Below are positions 1 through 10,656 of a DNA stretch of 64,000 bases, piece by piece. Position numbers and translations under genes: made by a program. The stretch lies in assembly GCF_020150455.1 (NCBI RefSeq), contig NZ_CP083740.1, positions 6,221,001 through 6,285,000 on the forward strand. The letters run 5' to 3'. The DNA comes from Bremerella sp. TYQ1 (GTDB lineage Bacteria > Planctomycetota > Planctomycetia > Pirellulales > Pirellulaceae). The first letter of the stretch is position 1. The number at the start of each line of letters is the position of its first letter. The notes under the pieces are model-generated. The model made no database searches, had not been told where the DNA came from, and worked only from the letters and a program-made list of their open reading frames with translations.

Positions 1-1119
1 GATGGTGACCTGGTGATAGGTGCCAGGAATGTCGAGCTCGATACGATCGCCGCGGTTTTCAAACAGCAACGCCCCTTTCTCAGGCCAACGTCCGGTGGCC
101 CAGATGCCGCCATTGAGAAAGCCATCCGGCACGACCGTCGATTCGGCCAGGTTGACGACTTGGGTGCTATCACGCGAGTCGGTTTCAAAGTCGAAGTAAA
201 AGAGGGCGGAAGGATCGCTACGCAGCATGCGGCTATGATCGAGCCAGCGGCGATAACCGATCGACGTGCTGGTCGCAAAGGCGCGATCGTCAGGCGAAAT
301 CGAACGTCGTTGGCTCTCCGCATTCCAGGCCAACGCCGAGTTCTCGGTGAGCAGTTCTGAGGCTTGATTGGGCTGTTTCAAGCGAACTTCGCCGGCGAAA
401 ACGTGCAGCTCTTGGTTTTGTTGTTCGTCGACAAACACACCGAACTCGGTGCCGAGGTCTTCGACTTCCATCGTCGGTGTGGCGATGACAAAACCATGCC
501 CTGTTTCCGGAACGATGGCGCGGGCCCGTCCGGTTTGCAGTTCCATATGCATGCCGTCGATGATCGAGAACTTCGCAGGGCTTTCCACCGAAACAGCCAC
601 TCCATTTTGGAAGTCGAGCGTTACAGCTCCTTCCGTCAGATGGTAATCGCCGGGGAAGAACTCGTTGCCTGCCGGGCCAAGGCCTTCCGCGAAGTGTTGA
701 TTGTGGCCGACATCCAGCATGGCAATCGCCGTTGATGTCGCTGGCGTTACGTCTGGGGCAATCTCTTCCGGGGTAGGTCCGGCAATCGGATCGGAGTCGA
801 TCGGCTTCGCTTGCGGCCAATTCCAATACGCGACCGATGCTGCTATTAACAAAGTTGCGGCAATCGCGAGCGTCCAGCGGGAAAGCGGGGACGATACCGG
901 CGAGCGATGCGGTGGCGGAACGACTGGAGGTTCTTCACCGCTTGATTCGTAACGAAGTTGGGCATCGATCTGAGCAGCGCGTCGGAACCGAGCTCGGGCC
1001 TCGGCATCTTCCCGCAGCGCATCGATCAAGTCGGCTTGTTCCTGGCGGGTAAGCGAATTGGGATCGAGAAAGTAACGCTCGATTGCTTCGTGAATTTGCT
1101 GATTCGATGAATGACTCAT
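1..1119 (-). CDS. FecR-domain membrane regulator with LamG-like C-terminus, partial (cut by left edge)
   Basis: Reading the minus strand from an ATG at 1119 gives an open frame that runs off the left edge, so only the first 373 codons are seen. The N-terminus (1-80) is charged and helical. One membrane segment lies at about residues 82-98. A FecR-like region follows, with the typical DLGTEFGV stretch at 221-228. Past residue 300 the sequence looks like the start of a concanavalin/LamG fold, common in planctomycete FecR proteins. The start codon overlaps the stop of the upstream sigma factor (ATGA, 1116-1119), so the two are translationally coupled. By family knowledge this would be the membrane anti-sigma or signal-relay partner of that sigma factor; the ligand is unknown. 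Confidence 0.85.
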   Translation of the reverse strand, partial: MSHSSNQQIHEAIERYFLDPNSLTRQEQADLIDALREDAEARARFRRAAQIDAQLRYESSGEEPPVVPPPHRSPVSSPLSRWTLAIAATLLIAASVAYWNWPQAKPIDSDPIAGPTPEEIAPDVTPATSTAIAMLDVGHNQHFAEGLGPAGNEFFPGDYHLTEGAVTLDFQNGVAVSVESPAKFSIIDGMHMELQTGRARAIVPETGHGFVIATPTMEVEDLGTEFGVFVDEQQNQELHVFAGEVRLKQPNQASELLTENSALAWNAESQRRSISPDDRAFATSTSIGYRRWLDHSRMLRSDPSALFYFDFETDSRDSTQVVNLAESTVVPDGFLNGGIWATGRWPEKGALLFENRGDRIELDIPGTYHQVTI

Positions 1120-1628
1120 GAGGTAGCCGCCAATTGGAGGCGAACGCAATCGTGAAGTTTGACGCGAAGTCTGCCTAAACGCTTATATAAACTGTTGGCC
1201 GTTTTGCCGGCCGCTTCTGCCATTTCTTTGACGGCTTCGTCGCGGGTATACGGGGCGAGCAAAAGCTTACGGTGTTCGGTCGGAAACTTATCTAAACAGG
1301 CGCGGATGGCTTGGCGTTGCTCTTGAACGACCTCGGTGGCATCGTCTTCCGCTTCCGAGGCAATCAGTGCGACTAAATCGTCGTCCAAAAGTAAGCGGTC
1401 GCGGCTGCAGCTGCGGCGATACTTGAGGACTTCGAATCGCAGGACCATCCGAGCCCACGGGATGAATTCGTCGTCGGCTTGCAGCTGATCGATCTTCCGC
1501 CACATGACGAGGCTGGCTTCCTGGAGCACATCGTCCACGGCATTCCAGTCTGGCAAAGCAGCCCGCGCGATGCCGGCGAGCTCGCGTTCATGCTTCAAAA
1601 ACAGAGTCAGGAATCGATCTTTTTCCAC
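1116..1628 (-). CDS. ECF-type RNA polymerase sigma factor (sigma-70 family)
   Basis: A 170-residue protein with a sigma region 2 near residues 10-75 (including DVLQEASLVMWRK) and a region 4 helix-turn-helix near 115-165 (including EMAEAAGKTANSLYKRL). There is no extra N- or C-terminal domain. The size and sequence style fit the small ECF sigma factors that planctomycetes and verrucomicrobia pair with FecR/LamG proteins. Its stop codon overlaps the start of the FecR-like gene by 4 bases. It is divergent from the cytochrome-type gene starting at 1809, so the ~180 bases between them should carry both promoters. The target regulon cannot be read from the sequence; control of the divergent gene is only a guess. 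Confidence 0.9.
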   Translation of the reverse strand: MEKDRFLTLFLKHERELAGIARAALPDWNAVDDVLQEASLVMWRKIDQLQADDEFIPWARMVLRFEVLKYRRSCSRDRLLLDDDLVALIASEAEDDATEVVQEQRQAIRACLDKFPTEHRKLLLAPYTRDEAVKEMAEAAGKTANSLYKRLGRLRVKLHDCVRLQLAATS

Positions 1629-1808
1629 GGTGGCGACCTTTGCGACCAGAATTACCTAACTAGTTACTCCCCACGATCGAGCGACCTGCCGGTATTTCTT
1701 TTTCTCGATCGACATTTACAAAAATGCGCGGCAGGTTGTTGGCATATCGGGAGTAGAATGGTGTCCTACCTCCTGATTTCCCAGGGAAGCACGATAAGGA
1801 ATCCCACC

Positions 1809-4800
1809 TTGAGTTTATGCCATTTTGGGCAGAAAGTCCTTCATCTTTTCGGTTTGGGGATCGTTTTGGTCTTCATTTCGACCGCTACGGCTGAGGAAAA
1901 GATCGACTTCCGCAGTCAGGTTCGGCCGATCCTCTCGGACCGTTGTTTCCATTGCCATGGTCCGGATGCCGCAAATCAGGATTCGGAGTTCCGTCTCGAC
2001 ACGCAGGAAAACATCCTCGCGGATCTTGGGGGGTATGCGGCTGTGGTGCCTGGCGATTTGGAGGCAAGCGAGCTGCATGCGCGAATTCATAGCGACGACG
2101 AGTTCTCGCAGATGCCGCCGCCGGACAGCAACCGTTCGCTGACCGAAGAAGAAAAGCGGATCTTGGACTTGTGGATTAAGCAAGGGGCCGAGTACCAGCG
2201 GCACTGGGCCTTTGAAGCACCACAGCGACCGGAGGTTCCGCAGAACGATCTTTCCGCCGCAAGGTGGTCCAACGAGCTGTCCCAAGAGTGGTCCACCAAC
2301 CCGATCGATGCATTTATTGCGCGGCGACTCATCGCCGAAAAATTGCAGCCTACCTCTGAAGCCGATCCAGCCACGCTGCTGCGACGTGCTTCGTTGACGC
2401 TGACCGGCTTGCTTCCACCCCGGGAACTGCAGGAAAAATTCCAGGCCGATCCGACGGAGGCCGCTTATCGCGAAGCCGTCAACGAGTTGATGGGCTCGAT
2501 GGCTTACGCCGAACGCCAGGCTCTTCGCTGGCTCGACGCGGCACGCTACGCCGATACCGATGGCTACCAGAACGACAACGAACGAACCAATTGGCCGTGG
2601 CGTGACTGGGTGATTCAATCGATGCACAACAACATGCCGTTCGATCAATTCACGATCGAGCAGCTGGCCGGCGATATGCTTCCGGAGGCAACCGATTCGC
2701 AGCGGCTCGCGACCGCCTTCAATCGAAACCATCGACAGAACGCCGAAGGGGGAGCACTCGCGGCGGAGTTCCTTGTCGAGAACGTGATTGATCGTGTCGA
2801 AACGACGTCGACGGTTTGGTTGGGCCTGACGATGGGATGTGCCCGGTGCCACGACCACAAGTACGACCCGCTCAGCCAACGCGAGTTCTACCAGTTCTAC
2901 GGCTACTTCAATAACATTGGCGAAAAAGGAATTGGCCGCGGGATCAATGCCAATCCGACGATGACGGCCAGTTCTCCATTGGCCAAGGTTTCTGCTGCGA
3001 CGCTCGCCCAGCAGGCGGAAGCGAAGCAGCAGCTAGAAACCGCCGAGTCTGGTCTCGACGAGCGCATGAAGCAGTGGCTCCGCGAGTACGATGCTTCGCC
3101 ATCGAACGATGAAGTAGCCTGGCAAACGGCCACCGTTCAAACGGCCCAGCTAACGGGGGACGGCGATTTGGTGGTCGATAAAGAGAACACCGTTCGTTAC
3201 TCCGGCGGAAAAAAGGGAGGCGATATCGTCTACGACGTGCAGCTGAAGCCAGGGCTGAAGACGTTAACGGCGATTCAGCTGGAAGCACTTCCCGACGCGG
3301 CATTTTCCAAGCCGAGACAGCTGGCCCCCAGTGTGAACGGTAACTTCGTCTTGTCTCGCGTAATCGTGCAGTACCAAGGGACACCGGTCGCGTTGAAGTC
3401 TGCCACGGCAACGTTCGAGCAGGACAGCTACCCAGTTAAGAACATCCTCGACAACAATCCTAAAACAGGCTGGGCGATCTTCGGTCCAGACGTTCAGCCG
3501 GAAGCAGTCACCGCGACGATTCGTTTCGCCGAACCGATCACGCTCGACGACGACGCGACACTCAATGTACAGCTTCGTTTTGAAAGCCAGTTCGCCAACC
3601 ATGCGATCGGCAAAGCGAGGTTCGCTTTCTCCGATCATCCCGAAGCGGGCAAGAGTGCTGAGGATGGTCTGACCGACGAAGTACGCAAAGCGTTGGCCAA
3701 GCCGGCGGAGAAGCGTCAGCCAAAAGAACTGCAGGCAATCGCCAAGTATTACGAAACGGTCGATCCTGTCTTGGCCGCCGCGGAACGGAGCGTGAAGAAG
3801 GCTGAAACGCAGCTACGCAAAGAGGCCGGGCCTGAGGTTAGCGTAATGATCATGCGCGAGCGTGACGGCGATCCGGCCCCGATCTATTTACTGGATCGAG
3901 GACAATACACCGATCCGGTAAAGGACGATCCGCTATCGCGAGGCGTTCCCAAGGAGCTTCTGCCGACGAAGGAGTCTTCGCAGCCAGGCAACCGTTTGGA
4001 GTTGGCCCAGTGGTTAGTCTCTCGCGAAAACCCGCTGACCGCTCGCGTGATTGTCAACCGATTGTGGCAAGATCACTTCGGCACTGGGTTGGTGAAGACG
4101 GTCGACGACTTCGGTCTGCAAGGAGAAATGCCGAGCCATCCGGAACTGCTTGATTGGCTGGCGGTCGAGTTCATCGAATCTGGCTGGGATATGCAGGCGA
4201 TGCATCGCTTGATGGTTACCAGCGCCGCCTATCGTCAGGCCTCGAAACAATCGCCCAAGCTGAACGAGCGTGATCCGGAAAACCGCCTTCTCGCACGTGG
4301 CCCACGGTACCGCGCCGATGGTTATTCGATTCGTGATATCGCACTGCAAGCGAGTGGTCTTTTAAGTGACAAAGTGGGTGGTGCTTCGGTGAAGCCATAT
4401 CAGCCGGCCGGACTTTGGTCCACGGTGGCGGCAAGTGCAGGGGTGCGTTACCGCGAGGACCAAGGAGAAGGCCTTTATCGCAAAAGTATGTACACCTATT
4501 GGAAGCGGGCCGTGAATCCGCCGCGGCAAACAATCTTCGACGCCGGTAGCCGCGAAGTCTGCACGGTTCGGTCGAATCGGACCAACACGCCGCTACAGGC
4601 CTTGGTACTGATGAACGACAAGACGTTTGTCGAAAGTGCCCGGCAACTCGCCCAGCGAGCACTCCAGTCGGAAGCCAACAGCGACGCCGACCGCGTTGCC
4701 GAAATGTATCGCTTCGCGCTTGCTCGTTCGGTTGATGACGAAACGTTGGCGATCTTGCTGGATAGCCTGACCTATTTCAAGCAGCACTATGGCGAAAATC

Positions 4801-4934
4801 CCAAGGATGCCGAGGCCCTTTTGTCGGTCGGAGCGACCTCGCGGGACGCGTCGTTCGATCCAGCGGAGCATGCCGCACTAACCGCGGTGGCCCATTTGAT
4901 TTTGAACATGGACGAATTTGTCACGATCGAATAG
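1809..4934 (+). CDS. Secreted planctomycete cytochrome c protein, PSCyt1-DUF1549-DUF1553 (PSD1)
   Basis: A large exported protein (about 1041 residues). From the TTG at 1809 the N-terminus is a clean signal peptide (cleavage near residue 28), then a PSCyt1 cytochrome-like motif CFHCH (C46, C49, H50). A DUF1549 block follows, with a second CARCH motif near residue 345. The middle is beta-rich and carbohydrate-binding-like. A C-terminal DUF1553 block includes LTARVIVNRLWQDHFG. The TTG start is chosen because AAGGA lies 8 bases upstream and gives the best signal peptide; an in-frame ATG at 1758 with GGGAG is the alternative. The next gene is its usual partner, a DUF1501 Tat protein. These pairs are thought to act in periplasmic or sulfated polysaccharide breakdown, but the reaction is not established. 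Confidence 0.9.
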   Translation: MSLCHFGQKVLHLFGLGIVLVFISTATAEEKIDFRSQVRPILSDRCFHCHGPDAANQDSEFRLDTQENILADLGGYAAVVPGDLEASELHARIHSDDEFSQMPPPDSNRSLTEEEKRILDLWIKQGAEYQRHWAFEAPQRPEVPQNDLSAARWSNELSQEWSTNPIDAFIARRLIAEKLQPTSEADPATLLRRASLTLTGLLPPRELQEKFQADPTEAAYREAVNELMGSMAYAERQALRWLDAARYADTDGYQNDNERTNWPWRDWVIQSMHNNMPFDQFTIEQLAGDMLPEATDSQRLATAFNRNHRQNAEGGALAAEFLVENVIDRVETTSTVWLGLTMGCARCHDHKYDPLSQREFYQFYGYFNNIGEKGIGRGINANPTMTASSPLAKVSAATLAQQAEAKQQLETAESGLDERMKQWLREYDASPSNDEVAWQTATVQTAQLTGDGDLVVDKENTVRYSGGKKGGDIVYDVQLKPGLKTLTAIQLEALPDAAFSKPRQLAPSVNGNFVLSRVIVQYQGTPVALKSATATFEQDSYPVKNILDNNPKTGWAIFGPDVQPEAVTATIRFAEPITLDDDATLNVQLRFESQFANHAIGKARFAFSDHPEAGKSAEDGLTDEVRKALAKPAEKRQPKELQAIAKYYETVDPVLAAAERSVKKAETQLRKEAGPEVSVMIMRERDGDPAPIYLLDRGQYTDPVKDDPLSRGVPKELLPTKESSQPGNRLELAQWLVSRENPLTARVIVNRLWQDHFGTGLVKTVDDFGLQGEMPSHPELLDWLAVEFIESGWDMQAMHRLMVTSAAYRQASKQSPKLNERDPENRLLARGPRYRADGYSIRDIALQASGLLSDKVGGASVKPYQPAGLWSTVAASAGVRYREDQGEGLYRKSMYTYWKRAVNPPRQTIFDAGSREVCTVRSNRTNTPLQALVLMNDKTFVESARQLAQRALQSEANSDADRVAEMYRFALARSVDDETLAILLDSLTYFKQHYGENPKDAEALLSVGATSRDASFDPAEHAALTAVAHLILNMDEFVTIE

Positions 4935-4997
4935 CTGTCCGCGTTGCGACGTTCGCCACAATACCTACCCACGTGACATGCTCACGGAGTCTTATCG

Positions 4998-6473
4998 ATG
5001 CAATCGAATAACGAAGCTAACGAAAACCGCATGATGATGACGCGGCGGCACTTCTTCGGCCGCTCGGCCAGCGGCGTAGGAGTCGCAGCACTGGCCTCGC
5101 TGTTGGGGAAAGACGCCCACGCGGAAACGTCGGCAGAGCTAACGCAGCCGACAGGTGCATTGAAAGCCTATCACACACCGCCGAAAGCAAAGCGTGTGAT
5201 TTACTTGTTCCAAAGTGGAGCGCCATCGCAGCAGGAATTGTTCGATCCGAAACCGCTGCTGCGCGAGAACGAAGGTAAAGAACTATCCGACTTTGTCGAA
5301 ATGACGCAGCGTGTCACGGGAATGACGGCGGGGCAGAAGTCATTCCCGTTGGCAGGCTCGCGTTACAAATTCACCCAGGAAGGCAAATCAGGCATCGAGA
5401 TCGGTAGCGAACTGATCCCCCACATTGCTTCCTTAGCGGACGACATGTGTTTGATTCGTTCGATGCAAACCGAAGCGATCAACCATGACCCAGCGATGAC
5501 GTTCTTTCAGTCGGGACATCAGTTGCCTGGCCGACCGAGCTTTGGTTCGTGGCTGCACTATGGCTTGGGGACGATCAATCAAAACCTGCCGACATTCATC
5601 ACCATGGTGTCCCGCGGTACCGGACGCCCCAACTGTCAGCCCCTTTACGATCGCTTGTGGGGCAGCGGTTTTCTGCCGTCGACTTATGCCGGCGTGAAGC
5701 TGATGAGCGTCGGAGATCCGGTGCTGTACTTGAGCAATCCGGAAGGGCTCAATCCGACGGCCCGGCGACGTATGCTGGACGATCTCGCGAAGCTGAATCA
5801 AAAGAAGCTCGACGAATTCGGCGATCCTGAAATTCACACGCGTATTCAGCAGTACGAATTGGCGTATCGTATGCAGACGTCGGTGCCTGACTTGACCGAC
5901 TTCTCGGACGAGCCGCAGCATGTGCTCGATGCGTATGGCCCTGACGTGACGAAGCGGGGAACGTACGCGTACAACTGCTTGCTCGCACGACGCCTGGCCG
6001 AACGAGATGTCCGCTTCGTGCAGCTGTTTCACATGGGTTGGGATCAGCACTTCACGTTGCCGAAGCAGTTGCCTGGTCAGTGCCGCGATACCGACCAGCC
6101 TACCAAGGCGTTGGTGAACGACTTGAAGCAGCGAGGCATGCTGGAAGATACGCTGGTCGTCTGGGGTGGCGAGTTCGGCCGGACTTCGTACTGCCAAGGA
6201 ACGCTCAACGCACAGACATACGGCCGAGATCATCATCCACGTTGTTTCTCACTTTGGATGACAGGGGCCGGGATCAAACGTGGTTTCACGTACGGCAAGA
6301 CCGACGACGTTTGCTACAACGTGGTCGAAAACCCGATGCACGTGCATGACTTGCACGCGACGATGCTCCACCTGCTGGGAATCGACCACGAGAAATTGAC
6401 GTACCGCTTTCAGGGACGGTACTTCCGACTGACCGACGTGCATGGCCATGTGGTGAAGGACATTTTGTCCTAA
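4998..6473 (+). CDS. DUF1501 domain protein with Tat signal
   Basis: A 491-residue protein whose N-terminus carries a twin-arginine motif (TRRHFFGRS at about 14-22), then a hydrophobic stretch ending near Ala-Glu-Thr. It should be exported folded. The rest matches the DUF1501 family, which has an alkaline-phosphatase/sulfatase-like fold; conserved stretches include LPTFITMVSRG, HMGWDQH and VVWGGEFGR with nearby DHHPRCFS. GGAG sits 8 bases before the ATG. It lies 63 bases after the PSCyt1-DUF1549-DUF1553 gene, its standard partner in planctomycetes, so the two are probably cotranscribed. Catalytic activity is unproven for the family. Confidence 0.92.
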   Translation: MQSNNEANENRMMMTRRHFFGRSASGVGVAALASLLGKDAHAETSAELTQPTGALKAYHTPPKAKRVIYLFQSGAPSQQELFDPKPLLRENEGKELSDFVEMTQRVTGMTAGQKSFPLAGSRYKFTQEGKSGIEIGSELIPHIASLADDMCLIRSMQTEAINHDPAMTFFQSGHQLPGRPSFGSWLHYGLGTINQNLPTFITMVSRGTGRPNCQPLYDRLWGSGFLPSTYAGVKLMSVGDPVLYLSNPEGLNPTARRRMLDDLAKLNQKKLDEFGDPEIHTRIQQYELAYRMQTSVPDLTDFSDEPQHVLDAYGPDVTKRGTYAYNCLLARRLAERDVRFVQLFHMGWDQHFTLPKQLPGQCRDTDQPTKALVNDLKQRGMLEDTLVVWGGEFGRTSYCQGTLNAQTYGRDHHPRCFSLWMTGAGIKRGFTYGKTDDVCYNVVENPMHVHDLHATMLHLLGIDHEKLTYRFQGRYFRLTDVHGHVVKDILS

Positions 6474-6619
6474 CGCATTGCCAAGTCGGAAAAGTCGATT
6501 TCTGGGGAGATAACCTGAGCGTTTCTTCCGGCTCGAAAGAGAAAATGCCCTTTCCGAATGCTGCGCGATAGAGCACAATTACTACAGGCGGCCATCTTGG
6601 CTTTTTGTAGGAATTTGTT

Positions 6620-8056
6620 GTGGCATCGAAGTCGGTCAAAACCGCGGAATCGTCGAATATTTCTGGCGAGCAGGCGTTCGTGGGCGTGTTCGATTTGTTC
6701 AAAATCGGCATCGGGCCTTCCAGTTCGCACAGCGTCGGACCGATGCGCGCGGCCGAGATGTTCCTGCAATCGCTGGCCGATTCAGACCAGATCCGTGATG
6801 TTCAGCGTGTGCAAGTCGACTTGTACGGTTCGTTAGCACTGACCGGTATTGGGCACGCCACCGATATCGCCGTTCTGATGGGGCTTCAAGGAGAAGTGCC
6901 GGATCAGATTGAACCGGAAACGGTCGCGGAAAAGCTGAAAGTCATTCGCGAGCAGCATCAACTTCTCTTTGCTGGCCAACGGAACATTCCGTTTACCGAG
7001 AAAGAAGACCTACTTTTTCATCGCAAGACCTTCCAGGCAGGGCACCCCAACACGCTGAAGTTTTCGGCGTTTGCTTCGCCGGACGATTCGCAGCCCCTTT
7101 TGGAGGAAACGTACTTCTCGATCGGAGGCGGTTTTGTTGTTCGTGAAGGCGCCTCAGGACAGGGGATTGCGCATCCGATGTCGGCGGTTCCGTTTCCATT
7201 TGATTCGGCTGCTGAGCTTTTACGACTTGCGGAAGAGCAAGGGTGCGGCATCAGTCAGATTGCATTGGAAAACGAAAAAGCGTTCCGTTCGGAAGCTGAC
7301 ATCCGGGATGGCTTGACGAAAATCTGGGACACGATGCAGCAGTGCGTCGAGCGGGGTAGCCAAAACGAAGGAATCTTGCCGGGCGGTTTGAACGTCCGTC
7401 GCCGAGCCCCAAGCCTTTACCGCACGCTGTGCAGTCGACCGGAAGCGAACATGCGCGATCCGCTGAACATCCTCGACTGGGTCGATCTTTACGCGATTGC
7501 CGTAAACGAGGAGAACGCTGCCGGGGGACGTGTCGTTACCGCACCTACGAACGGAGCCGCAGGGATTATTCCGGCGGTTCTCTGCTATTTCGATCGTTTC
7601 TGCCCCGAGTCGACGCCGGAGAAGATTCAACAGTTTCTGTTAACCGCCGCCGCGATCGGGTCGCTTTACAAAAAGAACGCTTCGATCTCAGGTGCGGAAG
7701 TGGGTTGCCAGGGAGAAGTGGGCGTTGCGTGTAGCATGGCCGCTGGCGCGTTGACCGAAGTCCGTGGAGGCACTCCCCGTCAGGTCGAAGAAGCGGCCGA
7801 GATCGGAATGGAACACAACTTGGGCCTGACGTGTGATCCAATCAAAGGTTTGGTGCAAGTTCCCTGTATTGAACGCAACGCGATGGGGGCGGTCAAAGCC
7901 ATCAATGCTTGCCGGCTTGCTTTGCGCGGAGATGGCAGCCACTTTGTTTCTCTCGACCGCGTTATCCGGGTAATGAAACGAACGGGAGCCGATATGTCTT
8001 CCCGCTATAAAGAAACTTCCCGCGGCGGTTTGGCGGTAAATATCAGCGAGTGTTAA
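6620..8056 (+). CDS. sdaA: L-serine ammonia-lyase, iron-sulfur dependent
   Basis: This 478-residue single-chain enzyme would convert L-serine to pyruvate and ammonia in the cytoplasm. The N-terminal half holds the beta domain motif [15 protein letters not shown]. The C-terminal half holds the alpha domain with [15 protein letters not shown] and three cysteines in GCQGEVG, LTCDP and VPCIERN. The last two are 11 residues apart, as for the [4Fe-4S] ligands known in the Legionella enzyme. The start is GTG at 6620 with AGGA a few bases upstream. It stands between two secreted cytochrome/Tat gene pairs without obvious functional link. Confidence 0.95.
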   Translation: MASKSVKTAESSNISGEQAFVGVFDLFKIGIGPSSSHSVGPMRAAEMFLQSLADSDQIRDVQRVQVDLYGSLALTGIGHATDIAVLMGLQGEVPDQIEPETVAEKLKVIREQHQLLFAGQRNIPFTEKEDLLFHRKTFQAGHPNTLKFSAFASPDDSQPLLEETYFSIGGGFVVREGASGQGIAHPMSAVPFPFDSAAELLRLAEEQGCGISQIALENEKAFRSEADIRDGLTKIWDTMQQCVERGSQNEGILPGGLNVRRRAPSLYRTLCSRPEANMRDPLNILDWVDLYAIAVNEENAAGGRVVTAPTNGAAGIIPAVLCYFDRFCPESTPEKIQQFLLTAAAIGSLYKKNASISGAEVGCQGEVGVACSMAAGALTEVRGGTPRQVEEAAEIGMEHNLGLTCDPIKGLVQVPCIERNAMGAVKAINACRLALRGDGSHFVSLDRVIRVMKRTGADMSSRYKETSRGGLAVNISEC

Positions 8057-8219
8057 AGGGCTACCCGCGATATCACGCGGCGAGATGCCAGACGCTTTCT
8101 TGAATTCTTCTGCGAATTCACGTAACCATCGTGCTCTTCAGGGCATAGGGTAACGATGCTCGTCTGTTCTGCATGCAAAAAAAGTCAGTTTTTGCGGTTT
8201 CCTCGTTATACTTAACGAT

Positions 8220-10622
8220 ATGAAAATCTCCCTCCTTTTCACTGCCTGCCTGGTAGGGCTTTGGGCCCTCGGTCTCCCTGGTTCGCATGTCTTCGCGGCG
8301 GAAAATGCCGACGTGCGCGCGTTCTTCGCGAAGCACTGTATCGAATGCCATGGAGCCGATACCCAGGAAGCAAGCATTCGGCTCGACAATCTACAGTTCC
8401 CGACGCCTGCCGCTGACAACGCCCATGTCTGGTCGCGCGTGGCGAACGCCATCGAACGTGGCGAGATGCCGCCAGAGTATCAGGATCAGCCGACCGCCGA
8501 CGAAAAGCGAACGCTGATCAAGCAGGTCGTGCAAACCGTTTCGCGGTCGTTGGAGCAGCCGATCTCTTTACGACGGATGAATCGCCAGGAATATGAGAAC
8601 ACAGTCCACGATCTTTTGGGGATTGATGTCCCCTTGGTCGATCTACTGCCGGAAGATGGCAGCGTGCAGGGCTTTGATAAAGGGGCCGACGGGCTGAGTT
8701 TTTCTTCGGTGTTGATGGAAGAGTATTTGAAAGCGGCAAACGTTGCCTACGATGCAACGATCCGGCGGATCAAACCACTTCCTCCAGAAACACGTCGAGC
8801 CGATTTGATGGAGATCAAAGAAAACATCGACTCGGTGAAGAAGAAAAAGGGGGGCGTGATCGAAGTGGACGGCTCGCTGGTCAAGTTCACCCCAGGGTGG
8901 CCGCCGGCTCGAATCGATGCGGCGCATCCGATCGAAGATGGCGTCTATCGCTGCCGCGTCGCAATCTGGCCCCACAATCCGAACGATCGCACCATCTCGG
9001 TCGCGCTTTACGTTGGTTCATTGTTTGGTCCCGATACGCAAGACTTCGTCGGAATTTTCGACGCCCATGGAACGCCACAAAAGCCGCGCATCGTCGAGTT
9101 CACCCGGCGGATGAAAGAAGGGGACACGGTTCATATCGTTCCACGAGTTTGGCCGGAGCATGTGACGTGGCGAGACAAGCACGAAGCACGCCCTGGCGTG
9201 GGGATTGCCTGGGTCGAAACGTACGGCCCGATCGATCAAGAGTTTCCTTCGATCGCGACCACCAAGCTGTTCGGCGATGACGATTCGATCGAAATGAAGG
9301 AGCAATGGCCGGTCTGGATGCGGCATCGTAAGAACGTGAAGAGTCACATCGTCGAGTCGTCGGAGCCAGAGGCCGATCTGCAGCGAATTTTAAAAGAGTT
9401 CATTCCCCGGGCCTTTCGGCGACCAGTCTCCGACGAAGAGATGCAGCCATTTATTCAGTTGGCTGTCAGCCGGTTAAACAACGGTCGTACGTTTGAACAA
9501 GCGGTCCGAACAGGCGTCACGGCTGTTCTGTGCTCGCCGCAGTTCCTGCTGATCAATCGCGAACCGGCCGTAGACGATTACGGCATCGCGTCGCGGATGT
9601 CTTACTTCTTGTGGTCGACGATGCCCGATCAGGAACTGTTGGATTTGGCCGCGGCCGGCAAGCTGAGCGACCCCAGCGTCCGCCATGCCCAAGTAGAACG
9701 GATGATCGCTGATCCGAAGATCGAGAACCTGGTGAACGATTTCACGGGGCAGTGGCTCGATTTGCGAGAGATTGAATTCACGACGCCAGATAAGAAGCTG
9801 TATCCCGAATACGATCCGCTGCTGCTGGAAGGGATGCTGGGCGAGACGCGACACTTCTTCGAGCATGTCCTCAAGGAAGATCTGAGCGTGATGAACTTTG
9901 TCGATTCTGATTGGACGTTCGTCAATCAACGAATGGCTGGCCACTATGGCTTGGACGAAGTAGAAGGGCACGAAAAGTTCCAGAAGACAAGTCTTCCTCC
10001 GGATAGCATCCGCGGCGGTGTGCTGACGCAAGCCAGTGTGTTGAAAGTGACCGCCAACGGCACGACCACTTCGCCGGTCATTCGTGGCGTTTGGGTGTTG
10101 GACAAGATGCTCGGCCGGCCTGCTCCTCCGCCACCTCCTGGGGTTCCCGCTGTCGAGCCAGACATTCGTGGCGCGACGACCATACGGGAACAGCTCGACA
10201 AGCACCGCAGCATTGCCGCATGTGCGAGTTGCCACAAACGGATCGATCCTCCTGGTTTCGCGCTGGAAGAGTTTGACGCGATCGGCGGTCATCGCGACTT
10301 TTATCGTTCGATTGGCGAAGGAGAGAAAATCCCTGGCCAGAAGTCGTATCGCAAAGGACCTGACGTTGAGTCATCGTTTGAGATGGCCGACGGCCGAGAG
10401 TTTTCCAATTTTCAGCAGTTCCGCGATTGCTTGCTGGACGATGAACCGCTGGTGGCTCGTGCGATGGCCGAAAAGCTGCTGGTTTATGCGACCGGCCGAA
10501 AGATTGGCTTAGCCCAGCGCGACTCAGTCGATCAGGTAGTCGCCACGTCGAAGAAGAACGATCATGGTTTGAAGTCGATGATTCATGCCGTGGTCGAAAG
10601 TGATTTGTTCCTTGCCCCGTAA
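8220..10622 (+). CDS. Secreted DUF1587-DUF1592-DUF1588-DUF1585 cytochrome-type protein
   Basis: An 800-residue exported protein. A signal peptide (about 1-27) precedes a PSCyt1-type CIECH heme motif (C40, C43, H44). Then come DUF1587 (SLRRMNRQEYENTVHDLLG, near 117), a beta-rich carbohydrate-binding-like segment (200-370), DUF1595/DUF1592 (from about 380, with FIPRAFRRPVSDEEM), DUF1588 (GGVLTQASVLKVTANGTTTSP near 600) and DUF1585 at the end. A second heme motif CASCH is at C668, C671, H672, just before RIDPPGFALE. It is followed after 34 bases by its usual partner, a DUF1552 Tat protein. A periplasmic electron-transfer or glycan-oxidation role is assumed, not shown. Confidence 0.92.
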   Translation: MKISLLFTACLVGLWALGLPGSHVFAAENADVRAFFAKHCIECHGADTQEASIRLDNLQFPTPAADNAHVWSRVANAIERGEMPPEYQDQPTADEKRTLIKQVVQTVSRSLEQPISLRRMNRQEYENTVHDLLGIDVPLVDLLPEDGSVQGFDKGADGLSFSSVLMEEYLKAANVAYDATIRRIKPLPPETRRADLMEIKENIDSVKKKKGGVIEVDGSLVKFTPGWPPARIDAAHPIEDGVYRCRVAIWPHNPNDRTISVALYVGSLFGPDTQDFVGIFDAHGTPQKPRIVEFTRRMKEGDTVHIVPRVWPEHVTWRDKHEARPGVGIAWVETYGPIDQEFPSIATTKLFGDDDSIEMKEQWPVWMRHRKNVKSHIVESSEPEADLQRILKEFIPRAFRRPVSDEEMQPFIQLAVSRLNNGRTFEQAVRTGVTAVLCSPQFLLINREPAVDDYGIASRMSYFLWSTMPDQELLDLAAAGKLSDPSVRHAQVERMIADPKIENLVNDFTGQWLDLREIEFTTPDKKLYPEYDPLLLEGMLGETRHFFEHVLKEDLSVMNFVDSDWTFVNQRMAGHYGLDEVEGHEKFQKTSLPPDSIRGGVLTQASVLKVTANGTTTSPVIRGVWVLDKMLGRPAPPPPPGVPAVEPDIRGATTIREQLDKHRSIAACASCHKRIDPPGFALEEFDAIGGHRDFYRSIGEGEKIPGQKSYRKGPDVESSFEMADGREFSNFQQFRDCLLDDEPLVARAMAEKLLVYATGRKIGLAQRDSVDQVVATSKKNDHGLKSMIHAVVESDLFLAP

Positions 10623-10656
10623 CTGGTTTCCGTTGCCTTGCGACGAAGGATTCGCC

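Noticed and set aside
1815..2879. 354-codon open frame on the minus strand
   Set aside because: It lies fully opposite the PSCyt1-DUF1549-DUF1553 gene, has no family likeness and arises from codon bias of the sense strand.
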